Below are positions 31,601-40,671 of a stretch of DNA of 64,000 bases, in pieces (within the stretch, counting starts at the first letter, position 1; each line of letters begins with the position of its first letter). Made by a program: the position numbers and the translations under genes. Origin of the DNA: Notospermus geniculatus (taxonomy: Eukaryota; Nemertea; Pilidiophora; Heteronemertea; Lineidae); the NCBI GenBank assembly GCA_002633025.1, contig NMRB01002073.1:55932-119931 (forward strand), written 5' to 3'. The notes beneath the pieces were generated by a model that saw only the letters and a program-made list of their open reading frames with translations, was not told the origin of the DNA and did no database searches.

Positions 31601-33759
31601 AGACTGTCAGAGGTTCATAGACTGTACCGAAGAATGTCGAGAGATAGTTAAGGGTTCAGGAACCATTAAAGCTGATTATTGAAGTTGGTTGACAAAATAT
31701 TCTATCCATGTATCATTTCTTTCAGAATAATGAAGATCTCGATCTCTGCGTACGTGACCACAACGCCTATGGGAAAGGTTTCATTAAAAAAATCAAGGTC
31801 AGCCCGGACGCGTACCTCCAGTTGGCGCTACAGCTGACATATTATCGTGATGCGGGGAAGATAGCATTAGTTTACGAGTCATCCATGACACGATTATATC
31901 TCCAGGGACGAACGGAGACCGTCCGAGCGTTGACCAAGGAATCATGCGCCTTTGTCAAGTAAGTCGTGTTTGTTTGACTTTTATGGTAGCCATGACTTTT
32001 ATGGTAGCCATGGCAACAGTGTAAGCAGACATTGTTGTCTAAAAGCAGATGTTGGCATATTTTGTATTAGATGTTTTCCGTCAAGGCCAGTCATAGCATT
32101 ATTGGCCCTAGTAAGGACGGAAGAGGTCATCTCAAGCTACTCATGTTCCTCACTTGGATGGGGTCTTTTACTTGCCCTTGCAAAGGCACAAGGTACAAGG
32201 CGCCACGGCTTACTGCCCCATGCGACGGACGTGAAGAGCTGGGAATGAAATCCTATTCCGGGCTGGATTTGAACCCAGGGCCTGCCGTTTGCTGAGCGGA
32301 CGTGATAACCACTGACCTATCAGGGCTCCACGAACACAGATGATGTTGGCGTCCTTGCTGTATTTGTCCCAGTTGCCCATTGAGAGTCAACTCATGCAAG
32401 AAAACACCCACGCGGAGGACTGCTTTTAGTGTCAGAACGATTACAACATTTCATGTACGCCGATATCTCTGCTTCCAGAGCGTTCAGCGATGATTCAACT
32501 CCACATGACGTCTGCAAAGATCTCTTGAGAAAAGCGTGCAATCGTCACCAGCGTCTGTACCGCGACGCCATGAACGGAAAAGGCATCGATCGTCACATCT
32601 TTGCTTTGTATGTTGCATGCAAGGGATCTGGTAACGTACGTTCAAATTAGTCGAATGTTGAAGTTTAAATTTGGGATTTATGGTACTTCAGTCGATTTCA
32701 TCCCACTGAACGCTATTGGTTACAACCACGTTGTACAATGAGGACCTGCACAACTACCACCGCTAGGGGGCGCTGTGAGCAGTTTTAGCTTTTTTGACAT
32801 CTCGTCCATGTTGCACGGCGTCTTGGACATCCTGACGTGACATTTTGCTCTGTTTTTTACGCGTTTGGTCACACCGCTCACAGCGCCGCCCTGGTGGGAT
32901 AGAAAGTTACGCAGGTTCCTCAATTCATTGGAGTCAGCCTTCATAACACAAAATCTGCAGTAGTACTGGAAAAAAACTCTCCAAATCAGGAGTTTCATTC
33001 TTAATTTATCTCTCTTCTCCACTACAGGAGAGTGAATTCTTGCATAATGCGATAACGATTCCGTGGACGTTGTCGACGAGCCAACAACCACAACAACAGA
33101 TCGCCGGGACGCCAGATTGTAACCTTCCACTCTACAGTGACAAGGTGAGTGCGTTTTGAATGATCTGAGCAGTAGAGATGGCACAACGATTAGGCCAAGT
33201 TATCCACATTGTCCGACTGTGTATCACAGTTTTGTGATGCAGACTTGATTCAGCTATCGCAAATCGGACATTTTGCACCGCAGATTGTGATGCAATGCCG
33301 CTTATTTCAAGCCTTGTTAATAGGAGCTGTCAGCGAGTTGACCACTAGGTGTCACTACGGCCCAATTCAATGCATCTAGCGGACCCAGTCATTATTGATC
33401 GAGCAGCAATCACCTAGATTTTCCTGTACATTGGTCCGCTAGAACTTTGCTGCCATCTGTTGGCAATATGCGCGGCTGACTGCTCCTATTGAGAGGTTCC
33501 ACTGTATAGTGTATCTCTTTTTGTTTTCTAGGTTTGCCCTGGCGGTGGTTTTGGTCCCGTATCGGACGAGGGTTACGGCGTGTCCTACATGATCCCGGGA
33601 GACAAAAAAGTTTTCTTCCACGTATCGTCTAAGAAGAAATCAGCGGCGACAAGCTCCGCCCGATTCATGGATCTGCTCTTTCAAACTCTTGACGACATGA
33701 GGAAACTTTTTGAAGCACCCCCTACAGAGGAGAACGGGTACTGCGGGAAAGCGCAATAG
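19676..33759 (+). CDS. CPT1: Carnitine O-palmitoyltransferase 1
   Basis: Mitochondrial outer-membrane enzyme that moves long-chain acyl groups from CoA to carnitine, the committed step of fat import. Exons: 19676-19800, 23025-23179, 23936-24058, 24681-24892, 25068-25153, 25323-25427, 26024-26210, 26494-26623, 26816-26955, 27691-27890, 30899-31052, 31726-31958, 32479-32635, 33028-33144, 33532-33759 (stop TAG). This gives 783 aa with all phases closed; vertebrate CPT1A has 773. Two membrane segments lie at about residues 53-71 and 96-119. Family landmarks: [43 protein letters not shown], catalytic His about 469 in [61 protein letters not shown]. Start: ATG opens MAEARSAV, like vertebrate MAEAHQAV. 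Intron 1 is 3.2 kb and full of transposon remnants. Confidence 0.95.
20331..21004. mobile_element. Non-autonomous DNA transposon with perfect 34-bp TIRs
   Basis: Left end 20331-20364 (AGGCCCCATAAAATTAATTA...) is the exact reverse complement of 20971-21004. No transposase ORF inside. A smaller MITE (20425-20703) is nested within. Located in CPT1 intron 1. Confidence 0.8.
20425..20703. mobile_element. MITE with AAAGCCCCACTGTATTGAA ends (nested copy)
   Basis: Inverted ends AAAGCCCCACTGTATTGAAT / ATTCAATACTGTGGGGCTTT. The second copy, highly similar over about 280 bp, is at 52277-52563 in the ALG13 3' region. Confidence 0.85.
21537..21740. mobile_element. Foldback element with AAAGGGGCTGTTCGTTTTCG ends
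   Basis: Two arms of about 65 bp pair (GGGGCTGTTCGTTTTCGTCA against TGACGAAAACGAACAGCCCC). A second inner pair is TGCAAATTGCAG / CTGCAATTTGCA. CPT1 intron 1. Confidence 0.75.
21786..22108. repeat. Minisatellite arranged as an inverted pair
   Basis: Left block (21786-21917): repeats of GGAAAAAATCCCCC. Right block (22001-22108): its complement GGGGGATTTTTTCC. About 80 bases separate them and an undetermined base (N) is at 22000. The assembly is probably weak here. Confidence 0.8.
22149..22325. repeat. AGAGGTGTCC dispersed repeat
   Basis: TTGGAACCTCTCTATTAAGG at the left and CTAAGGGAGGTTCCAG at the right. CPT1 intron 1. Confidence 0.75.
22683..22756. repeat. Short hairpin repeat (ACATAGGTATTCATTGG)
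   Basis: Near-perfect foldback: CACATAGGTATTCATTGGAA with its complement, loop around CTCTCAGTGAG. Same family at 39562-39700, 40861-41015, 43585-43680, 59826-59908 and 61985-62150, with a decayed copy near 25235. Confidence 0.85.
23374..23573. mobile_element. Foldback MITE with CTGCCGTTAGAGG ends
   Basis: TTTCCTGCCGTTAGAGGACA ... GGCCTCTAACGGCAGGAAGG, plus an inner pair around GCGGTCCTAGAACGTCATGA. A second copy lies at 48784-48985. Confidence 0.8.
23690..23880 (-). repeat. SINE family C, reversed
   Basis: On the minus strand it has box-A-like GTGGTGCAGCGGAAACATC and box-B-like CCAGGTTCAACCCC, then GACAGTGCAGGTTTTCTCC and GTTTCCTCCTGCTGTACTAC. Relatives: 26640-26735, 27486-27605, 34862-35070, 37646-37790. 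Confidence 0.7.
24099..24155 (+). repeat. SINE family B, head only
   Basis: AGCCCTGATAGCCGAGTGG box A and GCTCAGCAAGCGGCAGGTCC; truncated before the family tail. CPT1 intron 3. Confidence 0.65.
24213..24406. mobile_element. MITE with AAACCGTGAAATTTTCGCG ends
   Basis: TGTAAACCGTGAAATTTTCG / CGAAAATTTCACGGTTTACA inverted ends, about 194 bp. CPT1 intron 3. Confidence 0.8.
24408..24686 (+). repeat. Tandem duplication that copies the CPT1 exon-4 acceptor
   Basis: Two copies (24408-24544, 24547-24686) of a unit starting ATGTCAACATT and ending CTTATCTTTAAG/ACGAGC. The end includes the 3' splice site and the first 6 exon bases. The second copy is the real exon start (24681); the first leaves a decoy AG at 24537-24538. 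Confidence 0.85.
25545..25830 (+). repeat. SINE family A with two tail monomers
   Basis: Head TGGTGCAGTGGTGTGAGC and box B ACGAGTTCGATTCTCGG, then two copies of the 120-bp tail. CPT1 intron 6. The plan matches 1222-1535. Confidence 0.75.
26640..26735 (+). repeat. SINE family C, 3' fragment
   Basis: Begins CCGGCACTCTGGTTTCCTCC and continues with ATATTGTCAGAAGACCC and AATGCTGTATTTGG, as in 34985-35060. CPT1 intron 8. Confidence 0.6.
27027..27258. mobile_element. MITE with CCGTATACGCAAATATTTTC ends
   Basis: Left ACCGTATACGCAAATATTTT CGCG and right CGCGAAAATATTTGCATATA pair. CPT1 intron 9. Confidence 0.7.
27255..27605. repeat. SINE B (minus) abutting SINE C head (plus)
   Basis: 27255-27488 is a reversed family B copy (GGTAAGTATGGAAGAGGGCA ... 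GCTTGTTGAGTGTACGTG). Directly after it, a family C head (GTAGTGCAGCGGGAAGATTG, TCCTGGATTTGATTCCC) runs to about 27605. Confidence 0.7.
28111..28182 (+). CDS. Candidate alternative CPT1 exon
   Basis: Preceded by CATTTTACAG, in phase with exon 27691-27890. It encodes [20 protein letters not shown], which aligns with the same CPT1 segment as the start of exon 30899 ([15 protein letters not shown]). The donor is either 28179 (GTAGGT, leaves the wrong phase for exon 30899) or 28183 (GTTTTT, right phase, weak). Leaving it out gives a protein of normal CPT1 length, so it may be an alternative exon, a duplicated relic or not used. Confidence 0.4.
28408..28615. mobile_element. Foldback repeat with ATCAGTGGG ends, two units
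   Basis: ATCAGTGGGGGAATGGTCAG ... CACATTCCCACCTGAAATCA followed by a second partial unit with AAGTACACTTAGTGTAC. Same family as 17046-17157 and 39343-39475. CPT1 intron 10. Confidence 0.6.
28691..28856. repeat. AGAGGTGTCC dispersed repeat
   Basis: GTGGAACCTCTTTATTAAGG to ATAAGGGAGGT, with GAGAGGTGTCCTGATTACAG in the middle. Confidence 0.75.
28999..29209 (+). repeat. Minisatellite, five units of about 43 bp
   Basis: Unit contains GGGTCAAAATTGCCACC and TTTTATCTATCCCAGGC. CPT1 intron 10. Confidence 0.85.
29344..29750. mobile_element. Non-autonomous transposon with CAGGGTGCGTGCA ends
   Basis: Left CAGGGTGCGTGCA and right TGCACGCACCCTG are exact inverted ends, flanked on both sides by TAAATT (possible target duplication). 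Subterminal AAAAAGTCTTAAATTT blocks repeat. No ORF. A CAG-start end resembles hAT-type elements (inference). Confidence 0.7.
29921..30113. mobile_element. Foldback MITE, family GTCTAGGAAAAC
   Basis: GTGTGGCGGTCTAGGAAAAC / GTTTTCCTAGACTGCCTCAC ends. Near-copy of 3672-3874 in the opposite orientation. Confidence 0.75.
30590..30898 (+). repeat. Three tandem units leading into a CPT1 acceptor
   Basis: Roughly 100-bp units, each ending with AATGGCTCTTCAATGAAT-type sequence, TTTGCAC and a TTTTGT tract. The last unit ends in TTTTGTAG, the 3' splice site of exon 30899. Confidence 0.7.
31053..31640 (+). repeat. 18-bp minisatellite with 72-bp higher order, in CPT1 intron
   Basis: Starts right after exon 30899-31052. 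18-bp monomers (AAAGGTTCAGTGACCAAC type) are grouped in fours (72 bp). It is open in the CPT1 frame to a stop at 31536 and would read [24 protein letters not shown]. Most likely intronic, because exon 31726 joins exon 30899 in phase with a normal CPT1 sequence. Confidence 0.85.
32073..32328 (-). repeat. SINE family B, full-length, reversed
   Basis: From TTTTCCGTCAAGGCCAGTCA to CACTGACCTATCAGGGCTCC; box B reads GGATTTGAACCCAGGG on the plus strand. Confidence 0.8.
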
Positions 33760-34501
33760 ATGGCAGCACTGGTTAGAACGACACAATAGGCCTGCACAGT
33801 TTTATACGGATAGTATGGACGCTACGTTCCGATGTCAGTGGTGTGGGAGGAACGTTGGTGGTGCCACCTTTTGGGAAAATGGTCAGTAATGTCTCCCTTG
33901 CCGAGATTACTTGTACAAGTGACTGCGACATGTTTTAATGATCTCCACGTCTATAGTGTTAAATATCAGAGATGTGGTCTGACGATTAGAGTTTACAAGG
34001 TTTTACGATTATCCACAGAGCTTTAACAGAAGCACAGCATTTTCCATTCACTCGGTTAACATTGTAATTACGTGTTCTTTTAACTTTAGAAACCTTCAGT
34101 GTGCGTGTATTAAACCTTTCCAGAAAACATTTTCCATTTTCCCCATTATAGGTTTGTTCAGTCTGACTGGGACCTTGTTCACGAAGCTCCCCTAACTTTA
34201 CGCTGTGCCTAAACTATTGTCCATTTGCGGGTAACCTATTGTTCATTTTGTAACGCTGACAAAGGGCATGAAATAGTAACGGGTTTCTAAGGTGAGACAT
34301 CGCTTCCTACCAGATTCGAACCCACGGACCCTCGCATAAGGCATCAATCGCCAGCACTAAGGGGCAGCACGCCTTAACCACTAGGCCAAACCCCCATCTT
34401 CAAAAAAAGATGGTTCAATGACCCATGTTAAACGTGTCGTCCCTAAGCACTTTGAGGCTGACAAAGGATGTGCATAACCTTAAAGTACGGGGGTTTTTAT
34501 G

Positions 34502-34507
34502 AATAAA
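34502..34507 (+). other. Possible CPT1 poly(A) signal
   Basis: AATAAA about 740 bases after the CPT1 stop. ATTAAA occurs earlier (about 34109). A reversed SINE with CAGATTCGAACCCACGG sits at about 34290-34400 in the 3' UTR. Confidence 0.45.
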
Positions 34508-34569
34508 GTCCCTGATTATGAAGTTTCCTGAGTTTTACCAAAAAACTATGCTATAGACAAATCCCAAAT

Positions 34570-34795
34570 TCCAAGATCTGCGCACTTCCGCCGAAATTGT
34601 AAACAGAAGCTCGGTCTGAAACTGAATGACGTGACGCAATCCATGATTCAGCAATGGTCGACTCTGACGCAACGTCGTCGAACTCACTGTCTTCACATGG
34701 TCGTGGGGTTATCTGCGTCACGTATTTCAGTGCCAGACCGAGGTTCTGTTTGCCATTTCGGCGGAAGTGCGCAGATCTTTCTCGTTTTCGTCAAT
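34570..34795. mobile_element. MITE with AGATCTGCGCACTTCCGCCG ends
   Basis: Best-preserved copy: AGATCTGCGCACTTCCGCCG / CGGCGGAAGTGCGCAGATCT are exact inverted ends. Inner pairs include GACTCTGACGCAACG. Copies at 38014-38262, 40258-40490 and degenerate 14130-14360. Confidence 0.85.
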
Positions 34796-34861
34796 TTTGG
34801 ATTTGTCTATTATTAGAGAAACTTGTCATATTTTCCATTCTTCCCGAGATTTTATATCGGA

Positions 34862-35070
34862 AACATGGGCGCCTGTCACCTCTGAGGTTCCGGGTTCGAT
34901 TCGCGGTTTGACCATTCTGTATGTGATAGCGAGGGCAACTCTCTTCGACGGCGCGTATTTTTTTCCAGGCACTCCAGTTTCCTCCTACTCTACATGTACA
35001 TTCATTTGCCTGATATTGTCTACAGAACCAACCATGCCATATTTGGCACTAGGCTCTCGACATAATATTT
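34862..35070 (+). repeat. SINE family C, nearly full length
   Basis: GGGCGCCTGTCACCTCTGAG, box B GGTTCCGGGTTCGATTCGCG, then TTCCAGGCACTCCAGTTTCC and ATATTGTCTACAGAACC. Confidence 0.7.
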
Positions 35071-35104
35071 AAAACATTTTAATATCATCTTATTCTGTAC
35101 TCAT

Positions 35105-35850
35105 CATTAGCTCACCGGGGTGAGCTATTACGATGGTGAAGCGTCCGTCGTCCGTCGTCGTCGTCCGTCGTCGTCGTCGTTGTCCGTTAGCAGGGCACGT
35201 TTCGTAACCGCTGAGGCTATTGATCTGAAACTTGGTACATACATAGCCCTAGGTCAGACGACCCATGACACCAAGTTTCGGTCCGATTCGATTGTTGGGT
35301 TGGCCACCAGGTGGCCAAAACCAGAAACACAAAAAGTGCAATAACTCCGGAACTAATGACTGGATCATCTCCAAATTTTTATCATAGGTGTATCTAATGA
35401 GGATACATGACATTTGTGACGGGTTTTTGATTTGACCTACTTTTCAAGGTCACAGAGGTCAAAGTTCGACAAAAGTGACAAACCTGCCACAGTTTGTCAT
35501 TATTTCACCGAGTGACTTCATATTTTGCATAAACATGTATTGGGAGGGTACCTTAAAAAATACCAAGTTTCGGCCCGATCGGACATCCAATATGGCCACC
35601 AGGTGGCGTAACCCGAAAATCATCAAAGTGCTGTAACTCAGGAACGACTTTACCCAAAGCGCTCCAATGTGCTATGTGGTCCCCTGCAGATGACCTTTAT
35701 GTGCATGTGAAGTTCTGGCCCGATCGGACATCCATTAGGGCCACCAGGTGGCGTAACCCGAAAATCATCAAAGTCCTACCTGGGAATGACTTGACCGAGA
35801 TTGCTCATAACTGATATGTACCTCCCTCTGTCATTGGACTATTATGTCCA
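35105..35850 (+). repeat. Dispersed repeat beginning GCTCACCGGGGTGAGCT
   Basis: Starts with the palindromic word AGCTCACCGGGGTGAGCT, then a CGTCCGTCGTCG microsatellite. Three related blocks follow, each with ACCAAGTTTCGG- or TTCTGGCCCGATCGGAC-type sequence and CCACCAGGTGGC. I recognise this kind of element from several marine invertebrate genomes; its class is unclear. Confidence 0.65.
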
Positions 35851-37080
35851 ACCCGGTGAGCACATGGTCCATGGACCATTTCATATTTTTATCATTGTGA
35901 GGATTTAGCGACATTTTTTGTCATAATGTCAGAAACATCAATTTTTCTCAAAAGTACTCTGTGATTTGGACACCTCTTAATGGGGAACGGGCGTGCCCAA
36001 AGGAGGCGCTGGGGAACAACTCAGTTTTAACACAAAAGCGCATGCGCTGCGACGTTGAAAATGTCATTGACGTCGTGCATCGTTCGTGACATTATGTGCG
36101 ATGCATCATTCAGAATCAATGACTTTATTCTTCGGTCTGTTGTTTACGCTAAAACAGTCAATTTTATCAATGAAATTGAACATATTCCCGCGTGAAGTTT
36201 CATTTGAAAACATTCAGATACATTGAATCAGTCCTATACTTGATGATAAACGTGTAAAATTCGAAATTCAATGGACTACTTCAAGTATATTTTGGGCTAG
36301 AAGTATGATGTAGTTTCAGAATTAAATGGCAAATAATGTTGGTTTGACTTTCGACGTCATAGTTTTAACTGAGTTGTTCGTCAGTGCCATGTCACAGATT
36401 AGTTCCGCCGATTCCTCATTAGGGACTGCACTTGTGTCCTCAATAGAATATCTACTCTTTACAATATGCATGAAACCCCTTTTAGATATACAGTGGAACC
36501 TCTCTATTAAGGACACCTCAGGGCTGACAGTCTTGTCCTTAATTGAGAGGTGTCCGGATTACAGAGGTCAAGATGAATGAATGAATAAATTTGAGATTGT
36601 CCTTAATGGAGAGGTGTCCGTTAAGGGAGGTTTTAGTGTAGATTTTTTGGTGCCAGTATTGGTGGGGTGCAGGTAGAAATTTTGACAATCTGTCGTTACT
36701 GTCAAGGAAATACACTATTGTGAGAGAAAAAATCTATGTTTGCTTTTAAAACAGCAATATTTTGTTGTCAAACAATTGTTTCTTTGCTATTTGTTGATGA
36801 TCTTTTCATAAAATGACCAACTTTTAGCTTATTATATAATCTAATTCATCATTTCATGTTTAAAATGGCAGCCATATTGGTTGCCATGGTCACTAGCGTA
36901 GCCTTGGTAACCAATCACTGTTGCTAAAAACAGTTTTTGTTGCCATGGTTACTGTTCTTCCGAATTGTTTTTCTCCTGTGATTTTGTCAAAATGTAAGGT
37001 TTTAATGAAATAAATATTTGTTGTATAATTTTGGGCAATTCACTTGATTTTTTTCTCTACAAATTCCGAACTGGCAGCAT
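35851..37080. other. Spacer between CPT1 and RNF111
   Basis: Contains one AGAGGTGTCC repeat (36489-36640) and AT-rich sequence with repeated GTTGCCATGGT words (36880-36950). No coding exon seen. Confidence 0.4.
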
Positions 37081-37091
37081 TGTTAACCCCC

Positions 37092-37618
37092 AGAGATGAG
37101 CAGATGGCATCTTCTGTCAAAGTTTTCTCACATCCTATGGTATAGAGGAATCCCACTGACGATTGTGACGTAACTGCCGCGATGAGATGCCGCCATGTTG
37201 GACGTCACGTCCAACGCAATCGTAGCTTCAGATGACGTCCAACATGGCTGACGTGCGAATTATGACGTCAGTGATGACGTCACGTGAAGTTCCTCTATTG
37301 ATTGAAAAATATTTGAAGAATGGTTGTTCCTAACAACCATCTGAAGAATATTTCTTCAATTTTTTCCAATTCATTTCTGAGGCTTTTAGTAAACTTTGAC
37401 AGAGGATACTGTTGTTTGCTCAAAACTTTGGAGCACCACACGGCATCTTCTATCAAAGTTTTCTCACATCCTGTGCTGTTAACTGAAAAATATTTGAAGA
37501 AAGGTTGTTCCTATCAACCATCTGAAGAATGTTTCTTCAAATTCTTTCAATTTATTTCCAAGGCATTCAAGAAAACGTCAACAGAAGATGCCGTCTGCTT
37601 AAACCTGGGGGCAGATGA
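37092..37618. mobile_element. Cluster of foldback elements with AGATGGCATCTTCTGTC ends
   Basis: At least two copies of the unit with AAAAATATTTGAAGAA, TTGTTCCTATCAACCATCTG and AACAGAAGATGCCGTCTGC. A CpG-rich insertion with repeated GACGTCC / ATGACGTCA words (37150-37280) splits the first copy. Confidence 0.7.
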
Positions 37619-37645
37619 GATAAGACTTCTACATACCTGAACAAG

Positions 37646-37790
37646 TCAGAGTGGTGCAACGGAAACATCGATGCCTGTCACCACTGACGTCCCAGGTTCA
37701 GTCCATGGTTAGATCCATTCTTTTTGTGATAGAGGGCAGCACTCTATGTCAGTACAGAATCCTCTGGTTTCCTCCTGCGGTAAATTTCTT
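37646..37790 (+). repeat. SINE family C
   Basis: AGAGTGGTGCAACGGAAACA head, CCCAGGTTCAGTCCATGG, then CTCTGGTTTCCTCCTGCGG. Confidence 0.65.
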
Positions 37791-38013
37791 TGCTGTAGCG
37801 CGAGTCTCAATTCAATATTTGTAACTAGAAATGAGAAGAAATTCACTCAACATGAATGACCCTGCACCAGGATTTATGCCTGTAGTTCGGCGATCACTTA
37901 AAAGATGGCACTCCTGTGCACTAGCATTCTCATGCCTGCTTCGGTTTCGGATCATGCCACTGCAGTGCCACTGGGTCATACATCTTGCTTCCAAGTCATA
38001 TTTTCTGGAATAT

Positions 38014-38262
38014 AGACCGTTCTCAAATTGACGTAAATGACAAAGATCTGTGCACTTCCGCCGAAATCTCAACCATAACCTCGGTCTGAAACTGAGACAT
38101 GACGCAGACAACCCCACGACAGTGATGTCGAAGACGTTGCGTCAGAGTCGACCATGATTTTTGAATCATGGACTGCGTCACATGACCCGGTTTCAGATCG
38201 AGGTTGTGGTTACGATTTTGGCACAAGTGCGCAGATCTGCTGATTTGAGATTCGTCTATTGG
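38014..38262. mobile_element. MITE, AGATCTGCGCACTTCCGCC family
   Basis: Left GACGTAAATGACAAAGATCT and right AAGTGCGCAGATCTGCTGAT; inner GACGCAGACAACCCCACGAC. Lies just beyond the RNF111 3' end. Confidence 0.75.
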
Positions 38263-38627
38263 TCCAAATGATTCAGAACTCCTTTCCTCTCTAAAAACTA
38301 ATCAGATACAAGTCATGCAATTCTTACTCAAATCCATGCAGTTGTTTGGTCAGAAACATAAAAGAAAACTCAGAAAATGAAAACAGAAATTTTGTCAAGC
38401 CAATTCTGACCGCACCACACTGAGGTGTTGGGGTCATAACAAGTTGACTGGTTCTTGTCTTTGCTGCTCAATACTCCCATGTTCCACAACAAACAGCAGC
38501 ACCACAGGAGCAGCAAAGACAGGGAACCAGTCTACATAACATGATGAACCCCCAAACCAAGGCAAACATTTGTGGGATCCTACACCACGCAACAAAACAA
38601 GACGTTTTATTTTTTTAAGACAATCAC

Positions 38628-38633
38628 TTTATT
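38628..38633 (-). other. Probable RNF111 poly(A) signal
   Basis: TTTATT on the plus strand (AATAAA on minus), about 2 kb beyond the stop codon, in a T-rich context. Implies a 3' UTR of roughly 38.6-40.67 kb. Confidence 0.5.
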
Positions 38634-38759
38634 TTCCTTTAAAATCCCTTCGTGTACAACGTAGAGAAAACGCAAAATAAACCTCGTCACCATGATTCAA
38701 CCTTGTATAAGAAGACAATACATATTGGTTATGTACATAGAATGAGGTTGCACACTACC

Positions 38760-39060
38760 ATGGTTACCTCATCCATGAAGGACCAGCAGATCTTAAACCT
38801 CATTCACAATGGACCAGCAGAGTGGGGACCTCATCTAGCGGGGACCAGGAGATCTGGGACCTCATCCACCAGGCACCAGCAGACTGGGGACCTCATCTAC
38901 CGGGGACCAGGAGATCTTGGACCTCATCCACCAAGCACCAGCAGACTGGGGACCTCATCTACCGGGGACCAGGAGAGCCGGGACCTCATCCACCAAGCAC
39001 CAGCAGACTGGGGACCTCGTCTACCGAGAACCAGCAGAGGGACTCAGAAAATTCGGTGCT
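38760..39060. repeat. Minisatellite in the RNF111 3' UTR
   Basis: Alternating units with GGGGACCAGGAGATCTGGGA and CACCAGCAGACTGGGGACCT, compound period about 60 bp, about 4-5 copies. Confidence 0.85.
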
Positions 39061-39342
39061 TTTAGGGTGAAGATCCCAAAACGTACACACTCCTGTGAAA
39101 ACAGGCCACTATTTGATTTATCATTCTAGAATAATTTATATAAACCAGCCCCAATTTTTACAGCACAAATTTACATGACAACCATATCGATGACACCACT
39201 TAACAAATAATTTTACACAATATTACTATTTTATGAGAAAATACGTCACTGGTATACAATGTATAATAAGTAGTAAATATTCATACACAAGTTATAAAAA
39301 ATCTATTTCGATACATGTATGAAGGCAAAATGACTCCAATGG

Positions 39343-39700
39343 TAAAATGCAGGGGGAGTGCATCCATTGGAGTAACAGCCACGCTCTGTACTGCTGTGTA
39401 CTGAGTTGTGTTTGATAGAGCTGTTACTTTAACTGACTTGACTCCCACTGATCACCAGTGGAGAAAATTAGCAGGGAGGTTCTGCCCTCAATTGGTAAGG
39501 GCAGGTACTCATCAAGCGTGATCAGGAGGAATAACTTAAAAGACGCCTGGAACACCATCACTATTTATTGAAAAGCTCTCGCTGAGTACTTTCCAGTGAA
39601 TACCTATGTGACGGGGTTCCTGTAACGCCTGAAACCCTGTCACATAGGTATTCATTTGAAAGCACTCACTGAGCACTTTCCAATGAATACATATGTGACA
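39343..39700. repeat. Foldback repeat and two hairpin repeats in the RNF111 3' UTR
   Basis: 39343-39475: CATTGGAGTAACAGCC ... CCCACTGATCACCAGTGG (ATCAGTGGG family). 39562-39700: two ACATAGGTATTCATT hairpins in tandem. Confidence 0.65.
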
Positions 39701-40257
39701 AACATTAGGATTTGATAACTTGCCGCTGGTTTTGAAAGGATTAAATTCTGTAAAATGTCCCTAAAAGCAGAAAACTATGTAGGAAATTGCTAAAAGATCA
39801 TTTAACATTAGAATAAAGATATTAAAGAAGGAAGGCAGGTAAAATGTGACCAATAAATATGACTTTTTCAATAGAATTCTTCAGAATTTTTATACGTTCA
39901 AAAGAACAAATAAAACAGTCGTTTAAAATGAAAAATCTGATTTAAAGATGTCAATAACATGCGTCAATTTATGAAAATAAGAGTCTCGCTCAAATTAGAT
40001 AACTCTAGTTGCACAAAATCAATCTTAATTCTGTGCTTCAATTCTATTCATTGTGAGAGACTGCCTGGCAGTCAACTTGTGCTAAAAAAAACCCAACATG
40101 ACTATAAAGGGGAACCTATAGCCCTTCAAGCAGCGCTGTGAGCATAAGACCCAGGAGACAAAGCCATGATGTCATGTTACGGCATCCTTTGTCCTGTATG
40201 GTACGCTGAAAATCTGGTTATGTTAGCTTCGTCGCCACATGGAATAATTCTCGAATT

Positions 40258-40490
40258 AACAGATCTGCACACTTCCGCCGCAATTGCAACCACAACCTCG
40301 ATCTGAAACCGGGTGACATGATGCAATCCATGATTCAGCTATGGTTGACTCTGACGCAGTGTCTTCGAAGTTACTGTCGTGGGGTTGTCTGCGTCAGGTC
40401 ATTCAGTTTCAGATCGAGGTTGTGGTTGAGATTTCGGCGGAAGTGCACAGATCTTCGTCATTTACGCCAATTTGAGAATGTTCCTATCTT
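40258..40490. mobile_element. MITE, AGATCTGCGCACTTCCGCC family
   Basis: ACAGATCTGCACACTTCCGC ... GCGGAAGTGCACAGATCT, then GTCATTTACGCCAATTTGAG. Inside the probable RNF111 3' UTR. Confidence 0.8.
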
Positions 40491-40671
40491 TGGGGTGCCA
40501 CTTTCTAACCATGCACTCAAAGTTACCGGTAGGCCATAAATTAAACTTTCAAATGCCACCATCACAATTCTCAAAAGTAAACACCCCAAGACCCCATATA
40601 GAACTACCGGTACATAAGTGACTTCCAACAGCTCGTCAGAGGAATTCCAGTGAATGCCGTCAGATGGCGCT

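Noticed and set aside
38652-39129. ORFs of 70-137 aa over the RNF111 3' UTR
   Set aside because: They translate the GGGGACC minisatellite.
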